From NCBI RefSeq assembly GCF_013408985.1, contig NZ_JACBZT010000001.1, positions 4,667,197 to 4,731,196 of the forward strand: a stretch of DNA of 64,000 bases, read 5' to 3'. Both the position numbers and the translations under genes were made by a program. Position 1 is the first letter of the stretch; the number at the start of each line of letters is the position of its first letter. Shown in pieces: positions 12,125-20,035 of the stretch. This DNA is from Petropleomorpha daqingensis. Lineage in GTDB: Bacteria; Actinomycetota; Actinomycetes; Mycobacteriales; Geodermatophilaceae. The notes under the pieces were generated by a model. That model saw nothing but the letters and a program-made list of their open reading frames with translations. It was not told the origin of the DNA and did not search any database.

Positions 12125-14356
12125 ATGACTCACCAGCGGGTCCGTGTGCGCAGCCTGGGTGCGCTGCTGGCCGTCATGTGCGCCGCGCTCGCCCTCGTCA
12201 TCGGCGCCGGCTCCTCCCTCGCGCTCGCCCTGCCCGACCTGGCCCGTGACACCGGAGCCTCGCAGACCGAGCTGACCTGGGCGGTCAACGTCTACGCCCT
12301 CACCTTCGCCGGCCTGCTGCTGCCCCTGGGCATCGCCGCCGACCGCTACGGCCGCAGAGGGGCGCTGCTGCTGGGCCTGGCCGTCTTCGCCGGCGCCAGC
12401 CTCGCCTCGGGCCTGGTCGCCGATCCGGTCGCCCTCGTCGTGCTCCGCGCGCTGGCCGGCGCCGGCGCGGCGGCGGTCATGCCGGCCACCCTGTCGGTGC
12501 TCGTCGGGGCCTTCCCGGCGGAGCGGCGCGGGACGGCGATCGGCATCTGGGCCGCGGTGTCGGGAGCCGGCGCCCTGCTCGGGCTGCTGCTCGCCGGCGT
12601 CCTGCTGGAGTTCGCGTGGTGGGGCAGCGTGCAGCTGGTCTTCGGTGGCCTCTCGGCCGCGGTGCTGCTGCTGTCGGCGCTCGTCGTCCCCGCCTCGTCG
12701 AACCCGGACCTGCACCTGGACCCGCTCGGCGGGCTGCTGGCCCTCCTCGGCCTCGGCGGCCTGGTCTACGGCATCGTCGAGGGCCCCGAGCGCGGGTGGA
12801 CCGACCCGGCCGCCGTCACCGCGCTGGCCCTCGGCGGGCTCACCCTGGTCGCCTTCGTCGGCCACGAGCTGCGCAGCCGGCACCCCCTGCTCGACGTCCG
12901 CCTGTTCCGCTCCCCTGCGCTCTCCGCCGGCAGCGTGGTGGTGTTCCTGCAGTTCTTCGCCGCGTTCGGCGTCTTCTTCCTCGCCCCGCAGTGGCTGCAG
13001 TACGTGCACGGGCTCACCCCGCTGCAGGCGGCACTCGCGCTGGCGCCGATGGCGCTCGGCATCGGCCCCACGGCGCAGGCCGGGCCGGTGCTGGTCCGCC
13101 GCCTCGGTGCCGGGCCCGTCGCCGCCTGGGGCATGGCGCAGATGGCCGGCGCGCTCGGCCTCTTCGCCGTCCAGGCCGCCGGGAGCGCACCGCTGTGGCA
13201 GTTCGAGGTCGTGCTGCTGGCCTTCGGCGTCGGCTTCGGCCTGGCGCTGACCCCCGGGACCCAGCTGATCATCGACGGGCTGCCGGCCGACCGGCGCACC
13301 GTCGCAGCCGCGGTCAACGACGTCACCCGCGAGGTGGGCGGCGCGCTCGGCGGCGCCGTCGCGGCCAGCGTGCTGCTCGCCGTCTACGGCGACGACGTGC
13401 TGCGCGTGACCCGCGGGCTGCCCGAGCACGTCGCCGCCCGTGCCGAGGCCGGCGTCGCCCAGGCGTTCGGCGTGGCCACCGGTCTGGGTCCGCGCGGCGC
13501 CGACCTCGCCTCCGGCGCGCGCTCGGCCTTCGCCGACGGCTTCGGCAGCGCCATGCTCGTCGGCGCCGGAGTGCTGCTCTTCGGTGCGCTGGTGGCTGCC
13601 CTGTTCGCGCCCCGGCCGGCGCGCGTACGGCCCCCGGTCCGCCACGCGGCGGTCGTCACCGTCGTCCCGGCGGAGGTCGAGCGCACGCCGTCCCGCCGGA
13701 AGCAGCGGCTGCTGGCCGGCGCGGTCGCGCTCGGCATCTTCCTCACCGTGGGCGGGGTGGCCCAGAGCCTGCAGACGGCCGGCGACGACCAGCCCACGGC
13801 GCTCGAGGAGGACTCCCCCACCTCGACGACACCCGTTCCCCGCGACGACGCCGCGCCGCAGGCCACCATCCCCGTGGAGCTGCCGCCGGGGACCGCCGTG
13901 GAGGACCCGTCGCTGTCGGCCATGATCGAGGACTTCGCCGCCACCGCGGCCGCCGACGGGATGCTCGGCGAGGTGCCCGTCGGCGTGCCCCTGGTGACCG
14001 TCGACCCGCTCCCGTCGATCGACGCGGCCGCGGAACCGACGGACGGCACGACCCCGGCGGAGGTCAGCGGCCCGACGGAGGTCACCACCCCGGTGGACAC
14101 GACGACGCCCCCTGGGACCACCACCCCGGCGGAGACGACGACGCCTCCCGAGACCACCACCCCGCCGGAAACCACCACCCCGCCGGAAACCACCACCCCG
14201 CCGGAGACGACGACGCCCCCCGAGACCACCACGCCCCCGGAAACCACGACGCCCCCGGAGACCACCACCCCGCCGGAGACGACGACGCCGACCGACACCA
14301 CACCGACCGACACCACACCGACCGACACCACCACGGAGACCACCCCCGCTCCGTGA
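12125..14356 (+). CDS. DHA2-type MFS drug exporter with extra membrane helix and Thr/Pro-rich repeat tail
   Basis: A 743-residue proton-coupled exporter. Residues 1-about 500 have the 14-helix DHA2 layout, with motif A-like GIAADRYGRRGALL and motif C-like PATLSVLVGAFPAERRG. After a basic loop (RTPSRRKQR, about 525) comes an additional hydrophobic segment (LLAGAVALGIFLTVGGVAQS), then an acidic stretch and about 85 residues of TTPPET hexapeptide repeats ending in TDTTP units. If the extra segment spans the membrane, the tail lies outside the cell, reaching into or through the wall. Start ATG 12125. Probably controlled by the divergent TetR. The exported compound is unknown. Confidence 0.88.
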   Translation: MTHQRVRVRSLGALLAVMCAALALVIGAGSSLALALPDLARDTGASQTELTWAVNVYALTFAGLLLPLGIAADRYGRRGALLLGLAVFAGASLASGLVADPVALVVLRALAGAGAAAVMPATLSVLVGAFPAERRGTAIGIWAAVSGAGALLGLLLAGVLLEFAWWGSVQLVFGGLSAAVLLLSALVVPASSNPDLHLDPLGGLLALLGLGGLVYGIVEGPERGWTDPAAVTALALGGLTLVAFVGHELRSRHPLLDVRLFRSPALSAGSVVVFLQFFAAFGVFFLAPQWLQYVHGLTPLQAALALAPMALGIGPTAQAGPVLVRRLGAGPVAAWGMAQMAGALGLFAVQAAGSAPLWQFEVVLLAFGVGFGLALTPGTQLIIDGLPADRRTVAAAVNDVTREVGGALGGAVAASVLLAVYGDDVLRVTRGLPEHVAARAEAGVAQAFGVATGLGPRGADLASGARSAFADGFGSAMLVGAGVLLFGALVAALFAPRPARVRPPVRHAAVVTVVPAEVERTPSRRKQRLLAGAVALGIFLTVGGVAQSLQTAGDDQPTALEEDSPTSTTPVPRDDAAPQATIPVELPPGTAVEDPSLSAMIEDFAATAAADGMLGEVPVGVPLVTVDPLPSIDAAAEPTDGTTPAEVSGPTEVTTPVDTTTPPGTTTPAETTTPPETTTPPETTTPPETTTPPETTTPPETTTPPETTTPPETTTPPETTTPTDTTPTDTTPTDTTTETTPAP
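14101..14338 (+). repeat. In-frame 18-bp tandem repeats encoding TTPPET
   Basis: About ten 18-bp units (eight encoding PPET, plus PPGT and PAET variants) are followed by three TDTTP units. Units differ at synonymous positions (GAA/GAG, ACC/ACG), so protein-level selection rather than very recent DNA slippage seems to maintain them. Copy number may vary between strains. Confidence 0.9.
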
Positions 14357-14364
14357 GGCCGGCC

Positions 14365-15192
14365 TCAGAGAGTGCGGAGGTGCTCCGCCACCACCGCAGC
14401 GCCGCGGCGGGTCATGATGCTGGCCGCGTGGTCGACGCCCTCGACCAGCTCGGTGGCCTGCAAAGCCGGGAGCTCGGCGGCGAGCTGGGCGACCCGGTCC
14501 GGCGGATAGGCCGGTGCTGAGCCCTCGCCGGTGCTCCACTCGGCGTAGACGAGACGCGTCGGGCGGTCCAGCTGCCGCCAGGACGACGGGCCGAGGATGG
14601 TGTCGGTCGCGTCGGCGACGAGGATGCCAGGGTCCAGCCGCACCCGGCCGTCGGCCAGATCGTGGACGAGGTAGTCCCGCAGCAACGGGTCGTCGCGGTC
14701 CAGCAGCGGCATGCCGGGCAGCACGAAGTCGGCGTACTCGTCGACGTCGGTGAAGGTCCGGCCGACCCGTGAGGCCTGGGCGGTGAAGGCCGCGCGCACG
14801 CCGTCCTCGGTGACCCCCTCGTGCACCGACATCGGGAAGCCGCCGTCCACCAGGACGAGGTCGCGCACGCGGTCGGGGTGCGCGGTGGCCAGCGCCACCG
14901 CGACGAACCCGCCCATCGACATGCCGCAGACGCTCACGCTCTCCAGGTCGAGCGCGTCGAGGACGGCGACCATGTCCTCGGCGTGCCGGGCGACCGACGA
15001 CGGGCCGCCGACCCCGACGCTGCCGCCCCGCCCCCGCAGGTCCGGCGCGATCAAGGAGAGCTCCGGCGCCTCGGCCCGCAGCCAGTTCCACAGCCGCCGG
15101 TTGCTGCTCACGCCGTGGATGGCGAGCACGGGCTCGGTGCGGCCGGCGACCACCTCGACCTCGAGGCCACCCAGGCTGCGGACGTCGCTCAC
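14365..15192 (-). CDS. Alpha/beta hydrolase
   Basis: A 275-residue alpha/beta-hydrolase-fold enzyme. The nucleophile elbow is GMSMGG. The oxyanion region is AIHGVSSNRRLW, an RGRGGS segment follows strand 4, and the catalytic His lies in EGVDHAASIM near the C-terminus. GTG 15192 overlaps the stop of the upstream oxidase gene by 4 bp (GTGA), so the two are translationally coupled. It could be an esterase, lactonase or C-C hydrolase. Its C-terminal segment has a truncated copy at 11233-11331. Confidence 0.86.
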   Translation of the reverse strand: MSDVRSLGGLEVEVVAGRTEPVLAIHGVSSNRRLWNWLRAEAPELSLIAPDLRGRGGSVGVGGPSSVARHAEDMVAVLDALDLESVSVCGMSMGGFVAVALATAHPDRVRDLVLVDGGFPMSVHEGVTEDGVRAAFTAQASRVGRTFTDVDEYADFVLPGMPLLDRDDPLLRDYLVHDLADGRVRLDPGILVADATDTILGPSSWRQLDRPTRLVYAEWSTGEGSAPAYPPDRVAQLAAELPALQATELVEGVDHAASIMTRRGAAVVAEHLRTL

Positions 15193-16598
15193 GGCTCGCC
15201 GACCACCTTGCCCGGGTTGAACAGGTCCAGCGGGTCGAGTGCCTGCTTGATCGCGCGCTGCATCGCCTGCGCGCCGGGGTCGAGCTCGGCGCGCATGCCG
15301 GCGCGCTTGAGCAGGCCGACGCCGTGCTCGCCGGTGACCGTCCCGCGGCGGGCGATCGCCGCCTCGAGGATGTCGTCGAACGCCGCGATCGCCGCGGCCC
15401 GGGCGGCCTCGTCGTCCGGCGGCGAGATCATGCACGGGTGCAGGTTGCCGTCGCCGGCGTGCGCGATCGACCCGATCTGCACCCCGTGGCGCAGGGAGAT
15501 CGCCTCGATGTCGGCGAGCATCCCGGGCACCTGCGAACGCGGCACGCAGATGTCCTCGGTGAGCACCGGGCCGAGCCGCTCCATCGCCGGGTAGGCCAGC
15601 CGCCGGGCGGCGAACAGCGCCTCGGCCTCGGCGTCGTCGCTGGACTGCTCGGCCCACAGCGCGCCGGCCTCGCGGAAGGCGGCGGCCATCGCCGTCGCCT
15701 CCTCCTCGCCGGACGCGCCGGGGGTGTCGATCTTGGCCAGCAGCAGCGCGGCGGCGTCGGCCTCGATGCCCAGGTGCTTCCACTCCTCGACCACCCGCAG
15801 CGTCGGCCCGTCGAGCAGTTCCAGCGCGAGCGGGGTGAGCTTGCGGCGGGTGGCCAGCGCGACCGCCTCGCCGGCGGCGACGAGCGAGCCGAACGCACCG
15901 ACGACGGTGCGGGGCGCCGCGGCCGGCGCCGGGCGCAGCCGCAGGGTCACCTCGGTGACGACACCCAGGGTGCCCTCGGAGCCGACCACGAGGCCGGTCA
16001 GGTCGTAACCGGCCACGCCCTTGGTGGTGCGCCGGCCCATCCGGACGGCGGTGCCGTACTCCCCCGCCGGGCCGCCGACCACCGCCTGCAGACCGAGCAC
16101 GTAGTCGCGGGTGACGCCGTACTTCAGGCAGCACAGCCCACCGGCGTTGGTGGCCACGTTGCCGCCGATCGTCGACCAGGGCGAGCTGGCCGGGTCCGGC
16201 GGGTACCACAGGCCGTGCTCGGCGACGGCGGCCTTGAGGTCGTCGTTGACGACGCCGGGCTCGACGACGGCGACCAGGTCGTCCTCGTCGATCTCCAGCA
16301 CCCGGTCCATCTTCGACAGGTCGAGCACCAGCCCGCCCTCGACGGCGTTGGCCCCGCCGGACAGACCGGTGCCGGCGCCGCGGGTCACCACCGGCACGCG
16401 CAGCTCGGCGCACACGGCGACGACCTGCTGCACCTCGGCGGTGCTGCGGGCGCGGACGGCGGCGACCGCCCGGCCGACCTCAGCCCACTCCGCCTCGTCG
16501 GAGCTGACGCTCGCCAGGACGTCGTCGTCGGTGATCAGGGTGCTGTCCGGCAGCCGCCGGGTGAGCGCCTCGAGCGTGCCCGGGGAGGTCGTCGTCAC
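15189..16598 (-). CDS. FAD-linked oxidase, GlcD/D-lactate dehydrogenase family
   Basis: A 469-residue flavoprotein of the VAO/PCMH superfamily that would oxidise a 2-hydroxy acid (glycolate, D-lactate or D-2-hydroxyglutarate). FAD-binding motifs are VTRGAGTGLSGG, GGNVATNAGG and GLVVGSEGTLGVVTEVTL. The C-terminal FAD-oxidase domain ends with HAGDGNLHP, TGEHGVGLLK and FNPGKV, all classic for the family. GTG 16598 start. Upstream is YggT (14 bp), downstream the coupled hydrolase. No Fe-S partner subunit is adjacent, unlike glcDEF, so it may be a stand-alone D-lactate dehydrogenase type. Confidence 0.9.
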   Translation of the reverse strand: MTTTSPGTLEALTRRLPDSTLITDDDVLASVSSDEAEWAEVGRAVAAVRARSTAEVQQVVAVCAELRVPVVTRGAGTGLSGGANAVEGGLVLDLSKMDRVLEIDEDDLVAVVEPGVVNDDLKAAVAEHGLWYPPDPASSPWSTIGGNVATNAGGLCCLKYGVTRDYVLGLQAVVGGPAGEYGTAVRMGRRTTKGVAGYDLTGLVVGSEGTLGVVTEVTLRLRPAPAAAPRTVVGAFGSLVAAGEAVALATRRKLTPLALELLDGPTLRVVEEWKHLGIEADAAALLLAKIDTPGASGEEEATAMAAAFREAGALWAEQSSDDAEAEALFAARRLAYPAMERLGPVLTEDICVPRSQVPGMLADIEAISLRHGVQIGSIAHAGDGNLHPCMISPPDDEAARAAAIAAFDDILEAAIARRGTVTGEHGVGLLKRAGMRAELDPGAQAMQRAIKQALDPLDLFNPGKVVGEP

Positions 16599-16612
16599 CC
16601 CACCGACGCTAC

Positions 16613-16891
16613 CTAGAACCGGACGACGATTGCCCGTAGCACGAGCACGCCGATGAACACGATCGTGAACGCGAGGTCGATCGACAGCCCGCCGATCCGC
16701 AGCGGCGGGACGACCCGGCGCACCGGCGCGATCACCGGCTCGGTGATCCGGTAGACGATCGCCCGGGCACGGCTGAGGCCCGGCCCGGCGCTCGGGGCGA
16801 GCACGCCGACCCAGTCGAGGACGACGCGGGCGAGCAGGACCAGCATCGCCAGCAGCAGGATCGTGCCGAGCAGGGCACCGATGGGACTCAT
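16613..16891 (-). CDS. YggT-family membrane protein
   Basis: A 92-residue integral membrane protein with two hydrophobic segments flanking the conserved loop YRITEPVIAPVRRVVPP, diagnostic of YggT. Relatives are linked to cell division or osmotic tolerance, and in actinobacteria usually lie beside sepF and divIVA; here the neighbour is an oxidase gene instead. ATG 16891 has GGAGAGGAG upstream. Stop TAG. Confidence 0.9.
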   Translation of the reverse strand: MSPIGALLGTILLLAMLVLLARVVLDWVGVLAPSAGPGLSRARAIVYRITEPVIAPVRRVVPPLRIGGLSIDLAFTIVFIGVLVLRAIVVRF

Positions 16892-16977
16892 TGGGGACTC
16901 CTCTCCGGCGTCCACCGTCGGCGCCGCACCTGTCCAACGCCCGAGGGCCGGATGTGGCTCCCGGCACCCCGCTCGGC

Positions 16978-17006
16978 TTGTCACCCTCTCCGGGCGCGCC
17001 TACGTT
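16978..17006 (+). promoter_or_regulatory. Sigma70-type promoter for the riboswitch/NlpC-P60 transcript
   Basis: TTGTCA (16978-16983) and TACGTT (17001-17006) are separated by 17 bp, a good housekeeping-sigma promoter. The predicted start near 17013 gives a leader of about 225 nt that contains the whole riboswitch. Confidence 0.6.
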
Positions 17007-17049
17007 GATCCGGTCCGGACGGACCGCTCCGTCACCTTCCCGGCGACGA

Positions 17050-17215
17050 CCGCCCGGACGCCGCCGAACCGCTCGCCGTGCGCCGCACGGAGGGTGGACC
17101 GGGGACCCACCGCAGCACTGGGGTGAAGCGCCCCGACGACTCCCCGCGAGCCGTCGAGGGGCCGGGCGTCCTTCCCGCCCGAACCCGTCAGCTAACTCGG
17201 TAGGCGGTCGCGGAA
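17050..17215 (+). ncRNA. Cyclic di-AMP riboswitch (ydaO-yuaA class)
   Basis: The leader holds the conserved blocks of this class in order: GCCGCCGAACC near 17060-17070, GGGGTGAAG near 17120, and the highly diagnostic 3' block GAACCCGTCAGCTAAC followed by TCGGTAGGCGG (17181-17206), ending about 23 nt before the ATG of the cell-wall hydrolase. In actinobacteria this class controls wall hydrolases such as Rpf and NlpC/P60 proteins and usually turns expression off when c-di-AMP is bound. Boundaries are approximate. RBS AAGAAAGGA lies just 3' of it. Confidence 0.88.
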
Positions 17216-17237
17216 GAAAGGAACAACCCGCCGCACC

Positions 17238-18341
17238 ATGGCGAGTTCACGCATCTCTGCCCACCCCCGGATCCTCCTCACCGTCGCCGCCGCCTGCGGC
17301 GTGGCGCTGATCCCCTCCCCCGGCTACGCCGCTCCGTCCGACCCCTCCACCTCCGCCGAGGCGGCACAACTCGTCGCCGGCCGCGCGCACGACCTGGAAG
17401 TGGTCTCCGAACAGGTCAACGAGGCCCGCGAGCAGCTCGCGCTCCGGCAGACCGCCGCAGCGCAGGCGGCCCAGCAGGTGGTGTCCGCCGACGCCGCCGT
17501 CACCGGTGCCCGTCAGCAGGTCGCCCGCCTGGCGCGCGACGCCTACACCGGCGGCCGGCTCAGCGCCGCCGAGGCGTTGCTGTCGAGCCACTCGGTCGGC
17601 CAGGTGGTCGACCGGCTGGTCATGCTGAACACCATCGGCGGCCAGCGGGCGGACGTGCTGGACACCGCCCGCCAGGCCACCGACGACGCCCACCAGGCGC
17701 AGGCAGCCGCCGACCACGCGGCCGCCGCGGCGCAGGCGCAGGTCGAACGGGTGGCCGCCCAGCAGAAGGCGCTCAACGACCAGATCGCCGTCTACCAGGC
17801 CGCGTACGACCGGCTGACCGCCGAGGAGCAGCGCGCCTCCCGCGCGGCCGCCGAACGGGCCGCGCAGCAGACCGCGGCCGCCAGCGCGCCGGCACCGGCC
17901 TCCCGGACGGCCCGGGCCAACCCCGCGCCCGCACCCTCCCCGGCACCGGCACCCGCTGCCGCCCCCGCCCCCGTCGCGGCCGGCAGCTCCGCCGCCCAGA
18001 CCGCGGTGAACACGGCGCTGGCACAGGTGGGCAAGCCGTACGTCTGGGGCGCCGCCGGGCCCGGGTCCTTCGACTGCTCGGGGCTGACCCAGTACGCCTA
18101 CAAGGCCGCCGGCGTCAGCCTGCCGCACTCCAGCAGCATGCAGTCCGGGATGGGGACGCCGGTGTCGAAGTCGGCCCTGCAGCCGGGTGACCTGGTGTTC
18201 TTCTACTCCCCGGTCAGCCACGTCGGGATGTACATCGGCAACGGCCAGATGGTGCACGCCTCCACCGCCGGTGAGCCGGTCAAGGTCGTCCCGCTCGACT
18301 CGATGCCCTCCTACAACAGCGCCCGCCGGATCGTGGGCTGA
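17238..18341 (+). CDS. Secreted NlpC/P60 (C40) peptidoglycan endopeptidase, RipA-like
   Basis: A 367-residue exported wall hydrolase. Signal peptide at residues 1-31 (ending near SPGYAAPS). An Ala/Gln-rich coiled coil covers about 35-205, followed by an Ala/Pro linker (about 210-255) and the NlpC/P60 domain. The catalytic Cys280 is in FDCSGLT; His is in [10 protein letters not shown] and the third polar residue in MVHAST. It should cleave D-Glu-mDAP bonds in stem peptides, as RipA does. The coiled coil probably keeps the enzyme inhibited or docks it to FtsEX-like partners. Controlled by the c-di-AMP riboswitch in its leader; a strong hairpin follows the stop. Confidence 0.93.
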   Translation: MASSRISAHPRILLTVAAACGVALIPSPGYAAPSDPSTSAEAAQLVAGRAHDLEVVSEQVNEAREQLALRQTAAAQAAQQVVSADAAVTGARQQVARLARDAYTGGRLSAAEALLSSHSVGQVVDRLVMLNTIGGQRADVLDTARQATDDAHQAQAAADHAAAAAQAQVERVAAQQKALNDQIAVYQAAYDRLTAEEQRASRAAAERAAQQTAAASAPAPASRTARANPAPAPSPAPAPAAAPAPVAAGSSAAQTAVNTALAQVGKPYVWGAAGPGSFDCSGLTQYAYKAAGVSLPHSSSMQSGMGTPVSKSALQPGDLVFFYSPVSHVGMYIGNGQMVHASTAGEPVKVVPLDSMPSYNSARRIVG

Positions 18342-18347
18342 CGCCGG

Positions 18348-18381
18348 CCGCCGTCCTCACCCTTCCCGGTGAGGACGGCGG
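18348..18381 (+). terminator. Transcription terminator hairpin after the NlpC/P60 gene
   Basis: A perfect 14-bp stem (18348-18361 with 18368-18381) around a 6-nt loop starts 7 nt after the stop codon. It has no U-tract, as is common for terminators in high-GC actinobacteria. Confidence 0.7.
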
Positions 18382-18425
18382 ACCGCCCACAGGCCGCCGC
18401 CAGGCCGCCGGGGGATCATCGCGGC

Positions 18426-19172
18426 ATGGCCGAAGGCAGCAGGAGGAGGCGTTCCTCCGAGCCGGCGGACAGCGCGCGACGGACCCGCCGGGACCGCGAG
18501 GGCGAGCACCGCTGGCCGGCAGCGCTCGCCGTCCTGGTAGCCATCGCCCTGTACGCGCTGCTGCCGGAGAGCCTGCTCTTCGCGCCGCGGCTGCTGATCC
18601 CCGGCCTCGAGCTGGTCCTGCTCGTCACGCTGGTGGTCCACAGCCCGCGCCGGCTCACGAAGCAGACCCGCTGGTCGCGGACGGTGTCACTGGCCCTGGC
18701 GGCGCTGGTCACGCTGACCAACCTGGTCGCGCTGGGCCTGCTGGTGCACGACCTGGTGAAGTCCTCCCCCGGCGGCCGCGAGCTGCTGCTGGCCGCGCTG
18801 CAGGTCTGGACCACCAACGTGATCGCGTTCGCGCTGCTCTACTGGGAGCTCGACCGCGGCGGTCCGGTCGCCCGCATCACCCTGCCCCGCGAGCGGATCC
18901 CGCTCGCCGACTTCCGGTTCACCCAGGACGAGACCAAGGACACCGTGGTCGAGGTCGCGGCCGGGTCGAGCCAGCGGGCCGACTGGATCCCGCTGTTCGT
19001 CGACTACCTCTACCTGTCGACGACGAACTCGAGCGCCTTCAGCCCGACCGACACCATGCCGCTCTCGTCGCGGGCCAAGATCCTCATGGGCGTGGAGGCG
19101 ACCGCGGCGCTGTTCACCTCGCTGCTGGTGATCGCCCGCGCGGTCGGCGCCCTCGGCGGGAGCGGCGGCTGA
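18426..19172 (+). CDS. Conserved actinobacterial membrane protein (possibly DUF1345-like)
   Basis: A 248-residue protein with a very basic N-terminus (about 40 residues), four to five hydrophobic segments, a soluble stretch (about 145-195) and a final helix. The segment YLYLSTTNSSAFSPTDTMPL just before the last helix recalls the conserved end of DUF1345 and some channel-like families, but I do not recognise a function. Its stop abuts the stop of the convergent methyltransferase frame with 1 bp between them. ATG 18426 was preferred because it follows the terminator hairpin. Confidence 0.75.
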   Translation: MAEGSRRRRSSEPADSARRTRRDREGEHRWPAALAVLVAIALYALLPESLLFAPRLLIPGLELVLLVTLVVHSPRRLTKQTRWSRTVSLALAALVTLTNLVALGLLVHDLVKSSPGGRELLLAALQVWTTNVIAFALLYWELDRGGPVARITLPRERIPLADFRFTQDETKDTVVEVAAGSSQRADWIPLFVDYLYLSTTNSSAFSPTDTMPLSSRAKILMGVEATAALFTSLLVIARAVGALGGSGG

Positions 19173-19173
19173 G

Positions 19174-19959
19174 CTACCCGCCCGGCCGGCGGGCCAGGAA
19201 CGGGTAGCCGAAGACGTCGAAGGTCCGGGCGTTGCGCTCGCCGTCGGCGCCACCGAAGGTGTCGACCGGGTCGCCGACGGCGACGTCGGTGAAGCCGGTC
19301 TCGGCCAGGATCATCTGCCAGCCCGCACGGGGCAGCCCCCCGGCTATCTAGCCGGTCCAGAGGTCGATGTCCCGCAGCGCCCCCTCGGGCACCGGGCGGC
19401 CGTTGGCGATGTCGGCGAACTGCAGCCACCCGCCGGGCCGCAGCACGCGGCGGATCTCGGACAGGACGGCACCCTTGTCGGCGCAGAGGTTGAGCACGCC
19501 GTTGGAGATCACGACGTCGGCCCAGCCGTCCTCGACGGGGAGGTCCTCGGCCAGTCCGAGGCGGAACTCGACCTGCGCCAGGCCGAGCTCGGCGGCGGTC
19601 GCCGTCGCCTTGTCCACCATCTCCGGAGTCATGTCCACGCCGACGACCCGGCCCTGCGGCCCGACCTGCCGGGCCGCGAGGAAGGAGTCGAAGCCGGCGC
19701 CGGACCCCACGTCGACCACCCGCTCGCCGGCGGACAGCGCCCGCAGCGCACACGGGTCAGCGACGCCGGCGAACGACTCGACCGCCCGGTCCGGCAGTGC
19801 CGCCACCACGTCGTCGGCGTAGCCGAGCCGTCGGGCCAGATCCCGCCCCGTGGAGAAGTGGAACCGCCGCGACGGGTCAGCCGCCACCTGCCGGTACGTG
19901 TCGCGCACCTGCTCCCGCAGGACGACGGGGTCGACGAGGAGATCGGGCGCGGTCGCCAT
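19174..19959 (-). CDS. ArsM-like SAM-dependent methyltransferase with in-frame UAG, probable UAG-encoded selenoprotein
   Basis: A class I methyltransferase of 261 residues if codon 204 (UAG, 19348-19350) is read through. Motif I is VVDVGSGAGFDSF, then GRVVGVDMTPEMVDKA and a DVVISNGVLNLC segment, as in arsenite methyltransferases. The UAG falls in LWTG-*-IAGGLPRAGW, where ArsM proteins have their catalytic Cys (CmArsM-type WGEC-ISGAL). After the UAG the same frame stays open for 57 codons of family-like sequence (ETGFTDVAV, NARTFDVFGYPFLARR) and stops 1 bp before the neighbour's stop. Downstream RNA can form a SECIS-like hairpin. UAG-directed selenocysteine is reported in Geodermatophilus and Blastococcus. 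The alternatives are a nonsense mutation or sequencing error. ATG 19959 has a GGTGGGAGG site. Confidence 0.82.
19317..19344 (-). promoter_or_regulatory. Putative bacterial SECIS element in the methyltransferase mRNA
   Basis: Counting from the base after UAG, nucleotides 15-18 (GCCC) pair with 24-27 (GGGC) around the 5-nt loop CGUGC. Nucleotides 4-7 pair with 28-31 (one G-U) as a lower stem, leaving a 5' bulge with a U at its top. The loop lies about 19-23 nt after the codon with a G at loop position 2, which fits the published bacterial SECIS model. An alternative GGGG/CCCC pairing competes, so the exact fold is uncertain. Confidence 0.55.
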
Positions 19960-20035
19960 GCCTCCCACCACGAACGGGTGGCCGGAGCGGTTCACCGGCG
20001 GCGGGAACGTCGGTGCGACCTGCGACGATGCGCTG

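Noticed and set aside
14101-14338. Regular repeats that could suggest a CRISPR array or satellite DNA.
   Set aside because: The unit is 18 bp without spacers, stays in frame with the exporter and varies at synonymous positions. It is coding sequence, not CRISPR.
11456-15091. A 1,211-codon minus-strand frame covering the TetR gene and the complement of the exporter.
   Set aside because: Only the last 202 codons form a real protein (TetR). The rest is a repetitive shadow of the plus-strand exporter and its repeat tail.
19174-19350. Reading the UAG as pyrrolysine or as general stop reassignment.
   Set aside because: The residue sits at a Cys/Sec position of the family, pyrrolysine is tied to methylamine methyltransferases in other lineages, and UAG ends at least 15 normal genes here.
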